Under the pieces are notes generated by a model. That model ran no database searches, was not told the origin of the DNA, and saw only the letters and a list, made by a program, of their open reading frames with translations. The translations under genes were made by a program, and so were the position numbers. Shown here one piece after another: positions 1 through 8,850 of a stretch of DNA of 64,000 bases. Positions within the stretch are counted from its first letter, which is position 1. The number at the start of each line of letters is the position of its first letter. Origin of the DNA: DATLNM01 sp035536775 (GTDB lineage: Bacteria > Actinomycetota > CADDZG01 > WHSQ01); the NCBI GenBank assembly GCA_035536775.1, contig DATLNM010000054.1, positions 114,046 to 178,045 on the forward strand, given 5' to 3'.

Positions 1-7
1 CGGAGCC

Positions 8-589
8 GTGCTCGACAGCAGGCGCGCGATGGAGATGCTCGGTGAAGACACACACGGCATGCCCAAGGCCTCTGCGCCGGTCGCACGGATCGTCAAGACG
101 TTCATGTTCACGGACATCGTCGGGTCAACAAAGCTGGCCGAGGCCATGGGCGAAGATCCTTGGGGCAAGCTGCTGCGGTGGCACGACCGCACGCTGCGCG
201 AGCTGTTCGAAAAGCATCACGGAGAAGAGGTGAAGCATCTCGGTGACGGATTCTTCGCCGCCTTCAACGAGCCCAACGACGCGGTCGAGTGCGCCGTTGA
301 GATCCAGCGCACTCTCTCTGCGCATGGGGAGGCGGCAGGATTCGCTCCGGACGTTCGCATCGGGCTTCACTGCACCGAGGCAACTCTCAAAGGGTCCGAC
401 TACGAGGGCAAGGGCGTCCACGAGGCCGCACGCATCGGCGCGCAGGCCAGAGGGGGCGAGGTGCTCGTCTCCCAGACGGTGATCGACAACGCGGCGATCA
501 GATTCCCGATGTCGGAGCCGCGCACAGTCACCTTGAAGGGCTTGTCGGAGCCCATGACCGTCGCGGTCGTCGAGTTCGGCTCTGCTTAA
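8..589 (+). CDS. Class III adenylate/guanylate cyclase catalytic domain, probably 5'-truncated by the window edge
   Basis: The product has the class III nucleotide cyclase fold that forms cAMP or cGMP. The first metal-binding Asp lies in FMFTDIVGST (about residues 31-40) and the second in VKHLGDGFFAAF (about 74-85), followed by GLHCTE and GKGVHEAARI as in mycobacterial single-domain cyclases. The reading frame stays open to the left edge, so the GTG at position 8 is only the first possible start in view and an N-terminal domain may be missing. Its TAA overlaps the stop of the convergent S1 protease within a shared TTAA. Substrate (ATP or GTP) is not settled by what I can see. Confidence 0.85.
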   Translation: MLDSRRAMEMLGEDTHGMPKASAPVARIVKTFMFTDIVGSTKLAEAMGEDPWGKLLRWHDRTLRELFEKHHGEEVKHLGDGFFAAFNEPNDAVECAVEIQRTLSAHGEAAGFAPDVRIGLHCTEATLKGSDYEGKGVHEAARIGAQARGGEVLVSQTVIDNAAIRFPMSEPRTVTLKGLSEPMTVAVVEFGSA

Positions 590-1413
590 AGCTGCGCTGC
601 AGTTTGTAGCGTGAGCGTGATGCCCAGGACCTGCTGGGCTTGGGCGACCTGCGGGGCGAGGCGGGTGATGCCGATGACGCCCGTGCCTCCACCGACGCCG
701 ATCGAGACCAGCGCACCGACGGCCTTGCCGTCGGGCGAGATGACTCCGCCACCGGAGTCCCCAGGAAGCGCCGCGCCATTCGCGTAAACCGTGTCGGGGT
801 TGGAGTAGCTCATCGCGAGAGAGGTTCTCGCCGGCAGGACGTCGCCGATGATCAGGCCGTTGCCGCGGTGATGGATCAGTCCCGAACCGCTGGTCGCGAC
901 GTTAGTGCCGGTCGGACCACCGAAATGGCACATCTGTGGGTCTGCCTCGACACCGGGATCCAGACGGATAAGGGCGAAGTCCTTGGGAGTGAAAAGGATC
1001 GCGTACGCGAACTCTCCGATGCGGTTGCCGTCGCCGTCCATCGCGACCGGGCCGGAGCCAGGTGCCCACGTCTCCTCACCGATCTCCTCCACGAACTGAG
1101 AGTCACCGAGGATGCAGTGGCCGGCGGTGCCCATGTAGCGGTGGCCGTCGCTTCCGGTGAACAGGAAGTTGAACGTGCAATAGCCCTTCTCGCTCTGCAC
1201 GAGCGCGCCCGGACGAACACCGGGGCAAGGACCGATACCGACGGGCAGCGCGAGGCCCAGCGAAGGGAGTGTCTTGGGAACGCCGATGAGCTTGCAGTCG
1301 ATGCCTGCAGACTTGGTTCGATTGTGGCGAGGCTTGGCCTCGGCCGGCGCGACCAGCGCGACGGCAAGCAGAGCGATGACAAGGAATGCAGTGAACCGCG
1401 ATGACGAACGCAT
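586..1413 (-). CDS. Secreted trypsin-like (S1 family) serine protease
   Basis: A 275-residue protein with a clear Sec signal peptide (residues 1-26, cleavage near AEA) and a chymotrypsin-type triad: His99 in GTAGHC, Asp145 in DFALIRL, Ser220 in PGDSGGG. It should act outside the membrane. The frame is open further upstream, but ATG at 1413 directly precedes the signal peptide and has a G-rich Shine-Dalgarno (AGGGGGG) about 10 nt away, so it is preferred. The mature protein is small, with no PDZ or cell-wall domain. Natural substrate unknown. It is convergent with the cyclase gene. Confidence 0.85.
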   Translation of the reverse strand: MRSSSRFTAFLVIALLAVALVAPAEAKPRHNRTKSAGIDCKLIGVPKTLPSLGLALPVGIGPCPGVRPGALVQSEKGYCTFNFLFTGSDGHRYMGTAGHCILGDSQFVEEIGEETWAPGSGPVAMDGDGNRIGEFAYAILFTPKDFALIRLDPGVEADPQMCHFGGPTGTNVATSGSGLIHHRGNGLIIGDVLPARTSLAMSYSNPDTVYANGAALPGDSGGGVISPDGKAVGALVSIGVGGGTGVIGITRLAPQVAQAQQVLGITLTLQTAAQL

Positions 1414-1635
1414 GTCGTGTAAACCCCCCTGGTGTACGTGATGCGTCGGCTCTGACGCGCGACAGATGCCTCTCAACTGGCATCTATTACAACGAAAGCC
1501 ACATAGCGATGATTCCCGCTACTGTGCAATTTAAGCGCCGGACGCTGGCCACCTGCGTTCTGTTCCTGCGGTGGATCCGATCTCAAACAGGACAAACCAA
1601 CCAAAATCGGTCGGTAACCATCGTTCGAACGAGCT
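1414..1635. other. Intergenic region upstream of the S1 protease gene
   Basis: About 220 bases separate the S1 protease start from the end of the LVIVD-repeat gene. I see no gene. It contains a perfect 7-bp inverted repeat, AGATGCC at 1464-1470 and GGCATCT at 1479-1485, about 50 nt upstream of the protease ATG. The region is less GC-rich than its neighbours, as expected for a promoter. Confidence 0.5.
1464..1485. promoter_or_regulatory. Inverted repeat upstream of S1 protease (possible operator)
   Basis: Arms AGATGCC and GGCATCT with an 8-nt centre form a perfect dyad 50-70 nt upstream of the protease start, where a repressor or activator site would lie. It has no T-tract, so a terminator is less likely. 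Chance occurrence is possible for 7-bp arms. Confidence 0.3.
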
Positions 1636-2763
1636 CTAAGCGTCCCCCGTGTAGCGCAGGATGTCGATCCCTCTGACGGCGTCGATGGCATAGATGACGT
1701 CGGCGCTCAGCCAGTAAGAGGCCACGACGGAGCCTCCATGCGGCTCGAACCAGCCCACCTCCGAGATCTTGCCGCGAGGATCGACCGACAGGACGCGCAC
1801 GCCGTGCTCTAGGAACGCGGCGGCGACGAGACCGCCATCAGAGAAGTCCGGATGGTCGTCGAACCACAGCGCGCTGCAGCCGATGACGTTTGCGGGCGGG
1901 CGTCCGTCGACGTAGGTCCCGTTTGTCATGCGGTACTCGTCGATCATCGAGAAGGTCTTCGACTTCTTCCACCGGCGGGCATCGAACGTCATGAACGCGC
2001 TCGAGTCCTCGTCACATCTCACGCTGAACGGGGTCTCGCCGGTCACGAGCACGAAGTCGTCCTTCCCGCCATCGGGCCACCGTGCCGCGTGCATCAAGCG
2101 ATCGTCCGGCGCATGGCCATACGCGACGGTCTTCGGGGCCGCGGGGTCCTTACGGGCATCGAGCAGACGCAGAGGCCTGGAAGCCGTGAGAACGATCCCC
2201 GGACTAACTTCGGTGACATCGAACGAGGGGCTCGAGGGCGAGTAGCCCCAGTTCCCCGCGCGGGATGGGTTCTCGGGGTCGCGGAGGTCGATGATCGATC
2301 CGTAGCCGCCGTAGGCCCACTGACAGTCGAGCACACAGCTGAACGTGTGGTCGCCCGCTTCAAACTCGGCGAGCTTGGCGGGGTTCTGCTTGTCCTCGAC
2401 ATCGAAGATGTGGAGCATGCCTCGCGGCGTCTCCTCCTGGATCAGGAGGATCTTGCCGTTCGTGTCGACGTCCTCGTTCGGGAACTGGAAGCCGGTCGGG
2501 GTGATGCTGAGGAGCTCGGGGTTCTCAGGGTCGGCAATGTCGTAGATCGAGAAGTTCTTGAAGCCGGCGACATAAAGGTGCTTCCCCAGCAGACGGGCGC
2601 CGCTGGGACCGCCCGCCTCGAACGGGATGTGCTTGAGGTACTCGACGTTGTCGGATGTCATCCCGCCCGCCGTGGGTCCGGCAGCGACCGGAGTCACGCT
2701 CGGGAGGCCCGCCACGACGGCGAGGAGGAGCGCGGCTAGGACGGACCATCTGGCTCGGGGCAT
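1636..2763 (-). CDS. Secreted LVIVD-repeat (beta-propeller-like) protein
   Basis: A 375-residue exported protein with an N-terminal signal sequence (hydrophobic stretch to about residue 30, ending PVAAG). The body has repeated segments of the type IYDIADPENPELLS, IFDVEDKQNPAKLA and IIDLRDPENPSRAG, typical of LVIVD repeats, which build a propeller-like fold. No catalytic motif is visible. Three Cys in the middle and C-terminal parts could form disulfides outside the cell. GTG at 2766 and ATG at 2763 are adjacent; ATG is preferred, but neither has a good Shine-Dalgarno. Function unknown: a binding or scaffold role is inferred from the fold only. Confidence 0.75.
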   Translation of the reverse strand: MPRARWSVLAALLLAVVAGLPSVTPVAAGPTAGGMTSDNVEYLKHIPFEAGGPSGARLLGKHLYVAGFKNFSIYDIADPENPELLSITPTGFQFPNEDVDTNGKILLIQEETPRGMLHIFDVEDKQNPAKLAEFEAGDHTFSCVLDCQWAYGGYGSIIDLRDPENPSRAGNWGYSPSSPSFDVTEVSPGIVLTASRPLRLLDARKDPAAPKTVAYGHAPDDRLMHAARWPDGGKDDFVLVTGETPFSVRCDEDSSAFMTFDARRWKKSKTFSMIDEYRMTNGTYVDGRPPANVIGCSALWFDDHPDFSDGGLVAAAFLEHGVRVLSVDPRGKISEVGWFEPHGGSVVASYWLSADVIYAIDAVRGIDILRYTGDA

Positions 2764-2800
2764 CACTCGGTTATTACGAGCTAGCGGTCGGTAATCCTGC

Positions 2801-4708
2801 CTATCCGGACGAAACGGGCAACGACTTGGAGAACAGGGTGCGGCCGCCGTCGGTCGCTATCGACGACACCGTGAGGACTCGGTCGGGGCCGGCCGGGTCG
2901 AGCTCGACGAGGGCGAAGCCGCTGTCGGTCAGGTTCGCGAGCGTGTGGTCTGGGTCGTTGTTCCCTTGGTCACCGCCAGGGAAGTCGGTGCCCGAACAGT
3001 TGAACTCGTAGAGCTCTCCGAACTCGTGATGGTGGATCAGCCGCTGGCCGTGCGAGTCCCCCGAGAGGATCGCGACCGTGGCATCCAGGCTCGAGAAGAA
3101 GTCGAGCAACTCGTCGCGCTCGTAGGTGTAGTCGTTGTGCCATCCGGGGTCGTCATCGGGTTTGTTGCGGAACACCATCGCGGAACCCACGATGCGTACC
3201 GGCGCGTCGGACGCCGTCATCCCGTCCATGAGCCATTGCTTCTGCTCGAAGCCGATGCGCGTCTTGGTCGCATCGTCGGGGCCCTCAGGGTCCGATGCAT
3301 AGAGCCGGCAGTCCAGACACCAGATATGGACATCCCCCCAACGGATGTCGAAATACTCATCTGTGGGATTGGCATGGAGCTCGTCGAACGCGTCGACCGC
3401 GTACTGCTGCACGGTGCCGGACCAACCGTTGTCTGCCTGATAGTCGTGATCGTCCTGCCAGAACAACAGCGGCGTGTCACGCAGCAATGTCGCGACGGGG
3501 GTGACTCGCAGCATCCGCAGCCAGCGAGAATGAAAGTGGTCGGCGCGACGAACATGACACGTGAGGTCGGCGTAGCCCCAGTCGCCCGCGTGCATATAGA
3601 AATCGGGATCCAGCTCACGAGCAACGTCGAACGAGGGGTACTCCGTCACTCGCCCGGGGGTGCATGAGGCGAACACGAACCTGACCGGTTCGCCCGGAGA
3701 TGGAGGCGTACGGAAACTCGACGCGGTCCCCGCGGTTCCGTCCTCAGCGACGGGGCGCCACCAATACGTCGTGCCGCCTTTGAGCTTGGGCGCCCACGCC
3801 CTGACTCCGCCGAGATCCGCAGTAGGAGCCTCCCCGTCGATCAGCCGCGCATCGGTGAACGCCTTGTCTCGTGCGATCTCGAACGCCAATGGCTGGGAGA
3901 TGATCGTCCTAGCGGCCAGCCGAGCTTTGAACGAATCAGCCCCTTCAGAGATGACCGCGCCGCTGAACGCATAGGCCCAGCGCGGCGACGAGCCTGATCG
4001 GTCCCCCGGCCCGAACGAGAAATCCTTGAAGCGCGCCTCGGCTCCCTCTGTGGCAGACAGCGGATTGATCAGTACTCCTGGGTGGCCCGCTTCGAGAGGG
4101 TTCGGATCGTTGAACGAGAGCGTGACCTCCTCGCCACCGACGGTAGCCGTCCCCTCGATCGTGCCGCCGGTCGCCGACAACCTGAGAGCCGTGCCGTTGC
4201 TTGCGCCTGGAAGAGGTGCACTGTCCAAGACGGCGCGATCGGCGACGTCGTAGCGGCAGAGCAGGACTTCGTCACCGGAGACGAGGAGCGCGTAGGCCTC
4301 GTCGTAGGACGTCCTACAGATGACGCCTGCCTCACAAGGCCCAGCCGCTTCGACGTGGACGATCGCAACGCCGTCGGCCGCTTCGATCGACGGCACGATC
4401 ACCGGCTGGGACATGTACTTCGGAAGGTCCTTGCCCTCCTGAACCGCCTTCGGCACGACTTGCTCCGCGGCCAGCACTCCCCTGCCGTTCGAGACCGTCA
4501 TCCGGCTCTGGTAGCGAACGTTCAGCCAGTCCGATGGCCACTCAGTTGCTGAATCACGGGTGAACGACTCTGTGAACACGCCGCCGGACGCGCCGTTGGT
4601 GGCGGGGGGTGCCTCGGCCGGATCGCATCCCACAAGCGAAGCCGCGAGTACTGAACCACCCGCCACCTTCAGGAACCTCCGGCGGCTCAGACCCTCTCGC
4701 CCTACCAC
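2801..4708 (-). CDS. phoD: PhoD-like alkaline phosphatase/metallophosphodiesterase, Tat-exported lipoprotein
   Basis: A 635-residue protein beginning with a twin-arginine signal (LSRRRFLK) followed by a hydrophobic stretch and a lipobox-like LVGC, so it is probably exported folded and lipid-anchored. After a long N-terminal beta-rich part (about 40-340) comes the PhoD-type metallophosphatase core: FASCTPG, HAGDWGYAD, QDDHDYQADN and, late, LSGDSHGQ, which supply the metal-binding Asp and His residues. The family releases phosphate from phosphomono- or diesters and is often induced by phosphate starvation. The GTG start lies inside the last codons of the preceding DUF2207 gene (7-nt overlap), so the two are probably co-translated. 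Exact substrate unknown. Confidence 0.85.
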   Translation of the reverse strand: MVGREGLSRRRFLKVAGGSVLAASLVGCDPAEAPPATNGASGGVFTESFTRDSATEWPSDWLNVRYQSRMTVSNGRGVLAAEQVVPKAVQEGKDLPKYMSQPVIVPSIEAADGVAIVHVEAAGPCEAGVICRTSYDEAYALLVSGDEVLLCRYDVADRAVLDSAPLPGASNGTALRLSATGGTIEGTATVGGEEVTLSFNDPNPLEAGHPGVLINPLSATEGAEARFKDFSFGPGDRSGSSPRWAYAFSGAVISEGADSFKARLAARTIISQPLAFEIARDKAFTDARLIDGEAPTADLGGVRAWAPKLKGGTTYWWRPVAEDGTAGTASSFRTPPSPGEPVRFVFASCTPGRVTEYPSFDVARELDPDFYMHAGDWGYADLTCHVRRADHFHSRWLRMLRVTPVATLLRDTPLLFWQDDHDYQADNGWSGTVQQYAVDAFDELHANPTDEYFDIRWGDVHIWCLDCRLYASDPEGPDDATKTRIGFEQKQWLMDGMTASDAPVRIVGSAMVFRNKPDDDPGWHNDYTYERDELLDFFSSLDATVAILSGDSHGQRLIHHHEFGELYEFNCSGTDFPGGDQGNNDPDHTLANLTDSGFALVELDPAGPDRVLTVSSIATDGGRTLFSKSLPVSSG

Positions 4709-6588
4709 GCGCCTCCGCCGCCGCCACCGCCGCCTCCGCCGCCGCCACCGCTGAAACCACCCCCGCCTCCCGACGACGGTGCCGCGGCGCTGGTGATGGC
4801 CCCCGAGATGTCGGAGATTGCGAACGCTGTGGCCCCGTGACCGAGGGAACCCCCGGGGCTGATCCAGTAGACGGACGACGCTTGTTGGATCTCGGGCGGT
4901 GCATGGAGCTGAGCCGCGGCGAGCACCCGGTCGGCGATCCCGAACACGATCCCGTAACAGAGGTACTGCTCCCAGATCGCGATCGATCCCGGCGCCGCTT
5001 GCTGCATCCCGGCGAAATCGCTGAGGAAGTTACGGAACGCGCCCCAACGCGACGCGGCGACGGCGGCCTCGGGCGTGCGCCGCTCCCAGCCGCGGCGCGC
5101 CGCGAGGAAGATCGACAGGATGATCGCGTTCGCCACGGAAAGGGTGGTGAGAACACCGAAGGCGATCGATGCCCACGGCAGCAGACTGTCATTGTTGAAG
5201 AGCACGATCGCGAGGACGAACGACGCGATCGCACCCAGCCAGAGGAGCGCGCACGCCCAACCCGCAACCTTGAGGCCGCCGCCTACCCACCAGCCCCGCG
5301 CTTTCACCGCTTCGATCACGTTCTTCTTGAAATCGGTGAACTTCGCGGCGTACCACGCGGGGTCGCCCTTGATCATGTCCTTCATCTCGCTCAGGAGCAG
5401 GCGCTCCTTGCCGGTTGCGGCATGCGCGATCGCATCGAGTACGTCCCGCTCGAACGGTTCGACGCCCCCTGCAGCTTCGGGGACGACCTGGATCGCGAGG
5501 TCACTGATGTCCTCTTGGCGGATCCCGCCCCAGGTCTTCTTGACGGTCATCGTCGCGTCGGCCCGGATATGCCGGCGTCTGATGAGGTCGAAGAGCGTCG
5601 CCGCGAACGCGTCACCGGTCGCACGTTTACCGGATGGCTCGAGCAGCGCAGCGATAAGAGCGGGAGCCTCAGAGCCGGGTGGCTCGAAGATGTGCTCCCC
5701 CACAAAGGGGACCGCGGGCTCCTTCCCGTAGCGCGACCAGACATAGACGCCGATCGCCCCGGCCGGCAAAGCCGACATCAACAGACCGAGAGGGATGAGC
5801 CACGCGACGTTCGACTTCAACCACTCGACGCGACGCCGATCGCGCGCGGCCTCCTCTTCGAGACCGCGTTCCTTGAGCAGGATGGCATCGAGACCGTTAC
5901 CGGAACGAACCTGCGCGTGCTCCGTGGACTTCAGCAAGGAACGTGGGAAGACCACCCGCATCTCGACCCAGCGGTTGGGGGCGACGTTCGATGCGGACAA
6001 CGACGCTCCGTTCGCGTGCAGTTCCGTGACTCCGTCGACGATCGACGGGTGCCCCCACACGCGCACCTCTGACGGAGCCGGGCCCGGGAGGAACAGATCA
6101 GCCGACAGCGATGAGAGCTCCTGCTCCCATTCGTCGCCCCACACGCGCAGGTTCACGTCGACGACATCCTCATACGCGACTGCCAAGCCCTGCATCGTGT
6201 AGCTGATCTCGAAGGTCCTGTCCTCGTCGAACGCGGCGTAGTGCCACACGATCCGGTACCGGTCGCCCATGTCTGCGATCCCGAACGTCCCCGGGGCTCC
6301 GTAGCTACCGAGCTCTGCGGAGGCGCCCGGCGCATAGGCGACGCCGCCCTCGGCCACGCCCGGATTCACGATCGTCTCTCCGGCGCGCAGGGGTATCTCC
6401 CGGTAGCCACCCGAGTAATCGCCCGAGAAGGAATAGGTCAAGCGCTCCGTCACATGGACTGCGCCGTTGGCTCCGACCTCGATCGTGACGTCGGCCCGAG
6501 GGAGCGTGAAGCTCTTGGCGTGAGCCGGACCTGCTGTGAGCAGCACCACGCAGAACACCAGTCCTGCGAGCGCTCCGACCCTGCGCAT
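4702..6588 (-). CDS. DUF2207 membrane protein with glycine-rich tail
   Basis: A 628-residue protein with a signal peptide (1-23, ends AHA), an extracytoplasmic beta-rich DUF2207 domain (about 25-230, with VHVTERLTYSF and GGYREIPL), a transmembrane helix near 265, a cytoplasmic alpha/beta segment, two further hydrophobic segments near 430-490, and a C-terminus of almost pure Gly ending GGGAW. This matches the DUF2207 family, whose function is unknown; such Gly-rich tails are common in it. ATG at 6588 is chosen because it opens the signal peptide and follows GAAGGGGAG. It heads an operon with the downstream PhoD-like gene. Confidence 0.85.
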   Translation of the reverse strand: MRRVGALAGLVFCVVLLTAGPAHAKSFTLPRADVTIEVGANGAVHVTERLTYSFSGDYSGGYREIPLRAGETIVNPGVAEGGVAYAPGASAELGSYGAPGTFGIADMGDRYRIVWHYAAFDEDRTFEISYTMQGLAVAYEDVVDVNLRVWGDEWEQELSSLSADLFLPGPAPSEVRVWGHPSIVDGVTELHANGASLSASNVAPNRWVEMRVVFPRSLLKSTEHAQVRSGNGLDAILLKERGLEEEAARDRRRVEWLKSNVAWLIPLGLLMSALPAGAIGVYVWSRYGKEPAVPFVGEHIFEPPGSEAPALIAALLEPSGKRATGDAFAATLFDLIRRRHIRADATMTVKKTWGGIRQEDISDLAIQVVPEAAGGVEPFERDVLDAIAHAATGKERLLLSEMKDMIKGDPAWYAAKFTDFKKNVIEAVKARGWWVGGGLKVAGWACALLWLGAIASFVLAIVLFNNDSLLPWASIAFGVLTTLSVANAIILSIFLAARRGWERRTPEAAVAASRWGAFRNFLSDFAGMQQAAPGSIAIWEQYLCYGIVFGIADRVLAAAQLHAPPEIQQASSVYWISPGGSLGHGATAFAISDISGAITSAAAPSSGGGGGFSGGGGGGGGGGGGGAW

Positions 6589-6732
6589 GTCTCCCCTTCG
6601 TTTGTTCTGGCGTCCGGCCAAATGCATTCGCAACTTCCGCTCTCGGCGGAGCCGTGCCCGCCCGCGTTCTAGCGGCGCCGGTAGGATAAGCCCGACCTCA
6701 GATCCTCTTCTCTTCACACAAAGGAAGGCATC
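6589..6732. promoter_or_regulatory. Divergent promoter region (DUF2207 / sulfatase-fold gene)
   Basis: The 144 bases between two divergent genes must hold both promoters. Each side shows a clear ribosome binding site: GAAGGGGAG before the minus-strand ATG and AAGGAAGG before the plus-strand TTG. I could not assign -35/-10 boxes with confidence. Confidence 0.4.
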
Positions 6733-7941
6733 TTGCCCAACGTTCTGCTGCTCGCAATCGACTCGCTCCGAGCCGATGCGATCTTCGGGGGGGCCATCTC
6801 CACACCCAACATCGACGGCTTCATCGACAAGGGCACCGCGTTCACGCAATGCGTATCGACCACGACTTCAACGACGCCCTCGTTCTCGTCGATCCTCACC
6901 GGTTGCTACCCCCCGCGCCATGGCGTGCGAGGGCTACAGGGTTACCGGTTGTCCCCTGAAGTGGTGACCGCCGCCGAGGCGTTCTCGAAGGCGGGCTATC
7001 AGACACATGCCGAGGTGACCGGCCCCCTGTTGCCCGAAACGGGCATCCTGCGCGGGTTCGATGATGCCCGCCACCGTCAGGGCTACAAGGTCCCATTCTT
7101 CAACTGGCGAGACGACGTCGTCGACCGGATGCACTCCTACGTCGACCCATGGTTCATGCTCCTTCATGTCTGGGAGGTACACCGGCCATACCGCGCGCCA
7201 CCCGACTTCACCAAGCGCTGGGACAAGGCGGGATACGAGGCTGCCGTCGCTGCGACCGACGAGTGGCTCGCTCCCGTATTCGACGCTGCGGGGCCCGACA
7301 CGATCATCGTCATCACCGGCGACCACGGTGAGGATTACCCCGACACCCCGTGGGAACAGAAACTCATCCGCGGAGCGCGCAAAGCACGCCGCAAAGCGCA
7401 CCTCGACAAGTGGCTGCCCGCACTCGATCGCAAGTTCGCGGCGCTGGCGGTCGGACACGGGTTCGCGCTGTTCGAGCATCTCGTCCGCGTCCCGTTGATC
7501 ATCACCGGACCGGGCGTTCCTCACATCAAGGTGGACGAGCAGGTGCGACACGTCGACCTGTTTCCGACGCTGGCCGATCTATGTGGTGTCGAGATCCCGG
7601 AGCAGATCGACGGGCGAAGCCTGCGTCCGTTGATCGAGGGACACGACCTGCCGGCCGAGCCCGCGTACATGGAGGCCGTGGGAGTAAAGCTCGAGGGGAG
7701 CCGCATCGCCGGCGCGCGCACGCCCGACTTCAAGCTCCTGAAGAGGGGAGACTCGAAGCCGACCCTCTACCGGTTGCCCGACGAGAAGCGCAACGTCCTC
7801 AGCCGCTACCCCGAAGTCGCTCGACCCCTCGAGGAGTTCATCGAGGAGGTCAACTCCGTCGCGGCCGTCGCCGGCTCGGGCATGACCGACGCCGAAGAGG
7901 CCGTGGTCGAGCAGCACCTTCGCGACCTCGGATACCTGTAG
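6733..7941 (+). CDS. Sulfatase/phosphodiesterase-fold hydrolase with Thr in place of the formylglycine Cys
   Basis: A 402-residue alkaline-phosphatase-superfamily enzyme of the sulfatase branch: metal Asp10 in LAIDSLRAD, a nucleophile region TTPSFSSILTG at 47-57, HRPYRAPPDF in the middle, ITGDHGEDY for the later metal pair, and a C-terminal HVDLFPTLADL. The usual CxPSR signature, whose Cys becomes formylglycine, reads TTPSF, so the nucleophile is probably Thr47 and no formylglycine-generating enzyme would be needed. This resembles phosphotransferase or phosphodiesterase branches, so true sulfate ester activity is doubtful. The TTG start has a strong Shine-Dalgarno (AAGGAAGG). There is no signal peptide, so it is cytoplasmic. 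A sulfotransferase gene follows at once. Confidence 0.8.
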   Translation: MPNVLLLAIDSLRADAIFGGAISTPNIDGFIDKGTAFTQCVSTTTSTTPSFSSILTGCYPPRHGVRGLQGYRLSPEVVTAAEAFSKAGYQTHAEVTGPLLPETGILRGFDDARHRQGYKVPFFNWRDDVVDRMHSYVDPWFMLLHVWEVHRPYRAPPDFTKRWDKAGYEAAVAATDEWLAPVFDAAGPDTIIVITGDHGEDYPDTPWEQKLIRGARKARRKAHLDKWLPALDRKFAALAVGHGFALFEHLVRVPLIITGPGVPHIKVDEQVRHVDLFPTLADLCGVEIPEQIDGRSLRPLIEGHDLPAEPAYMEAVGVKLEGSRIAGARTPDFKLLKRGDSKPTLYRLPDEKRNVLSRYPEVARPLEEFIEEVNSVAAVAGSGMTDAEEAVVEQHLRDLGYL

Positions 7942-7950
7942 GAGCCCGAG

Positions 7951-8844
7951 CTGGACGCGCCTCCCTTCTTCATAGTCGGCTCTGCCCGTTCGGGCACGAC
8001 CTTGCTCCGCTTGATGCTGAACGCACATCCAGAAGTCGCGGTACCGCCCGAATCTCGCTTCATCGTCGAGCTGTGGAAAGGCGACGAGGTCATTGATGCC
8101 GACGGGTTCCTGGCCACGCTCGCGTCACACAAGCGGTTCATCGCGTGGGACCTGCCGATCGCGACTGTCACCGATGAGCTTGGCCACGGCCAGAAGCCCT
8201 ACGCCGAGTGCATCGCGGCCACCTACCGGGCGTATGCCCACGTGCACGGCAAGACACTCTGGGGCGACAAGACGCCCCGCTACATCGAGAGCCTTCCCCT
8301 CCTTGCTCGGCTCTTTCCCGAGGCGAGCTTCATCCACCTCGTGCGCGACGGACGCGACGTCGCCCTGTCCTACGCCGACGTCCCATTCGGACCGAAGACC
8401 ATCGCTAAGGCGGCATCTCTATGGAGGGAGCGCGTGCTGGTGGGTGTCGAGACCGGCCGGCCCCTCGGGAGCGAGCGCTATCTCGAGCTCCGTTACGAGA
8501 GTCTCGTCTCGGACGCGAACGAAGAGATCAAGGCGCTGTGCGAGTGGCTCGGCTTTGCGTTCGACCCCGGGATGCTCGACTACACCGAGAAGGCTCGTGA
8601 GTCGATGCTCCCGCGCGCGGAGAAGTACAACCCGCATCTCACCGAGTCACCTACTCGTCGGACGCGCGACTGGTCCCGGGACATGCCCGAGTCGCAAGTC
8701 GAGGTGTTTGAAGCGGTCGCCGGCGACGCGCTCGAACGACTCGGGTACGAGCGCCGCTACCCGGCGCCTGCCACATCGGCACGGATCAAAGCTGCCCTAG
8801 GTCGTTATGGCGTCCCCGTTGGGAAACTTCAGTCCCATCGCTGA
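7951..8844 (+). CDS. PAPS-dependent sulfotransferase family protein, probable CTG start
   Basis: A 297-residue sulfotransferase with the 5'-phosphosulfate loop FIVGSARSGTTLLR at the very N-terminus and the 3'-phosphate-binding VRDGRDVALSY near residue 130. It would move sulfate from PAPS to a carbohydrate or other hydroxyl acceptor. The loop lies upstream of the first ATG (8020) and between that and the in-frame TAG at 7939 no ATG or GTG precedes the loop. CTG at 7951 is the only sensible codon and has AGGAG six bases before it, overlapping the stop of the upstream hydrolase. Co-transcription with that hydrolase is very likely. Acceptor unknown. Confidence 0.8.
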   Translation: MDAPPFFIVGSARSGTTLLRLMLNAHPEVAVPPESRFIVELWKGDEVIDADGFLATLASHKRFIAWDLPIATVTDELGHGQKPYAECIAATYRAYAHVHGKTLWGDKTPRYIESLPLLARLFPEASFIHLVRDGRDVALSYADVPFGPKTIAKAASLWRERVLVGVETGRPLGSERYLELRYESLVSDANEEIKALCEWLGFAFDPGMLDYTEKARESMLPRAEKYNPHLTESPTRRTRDWSRDMPESQVEVFEAVAGDALERLGYERRYPAPATSARIKAALGRYGVPVGKLQSHR

Positions 8845-8850
8845 AACGCA

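Noticed and set aside
4609..6072. A 487-codon plus-strand frame opposite DUF2207
   Set aside because: Arg/Pro/Asp-biased composition and no motifs; the minus-strand gene has a signal peptide, family motifs and a good ribosome binding site.
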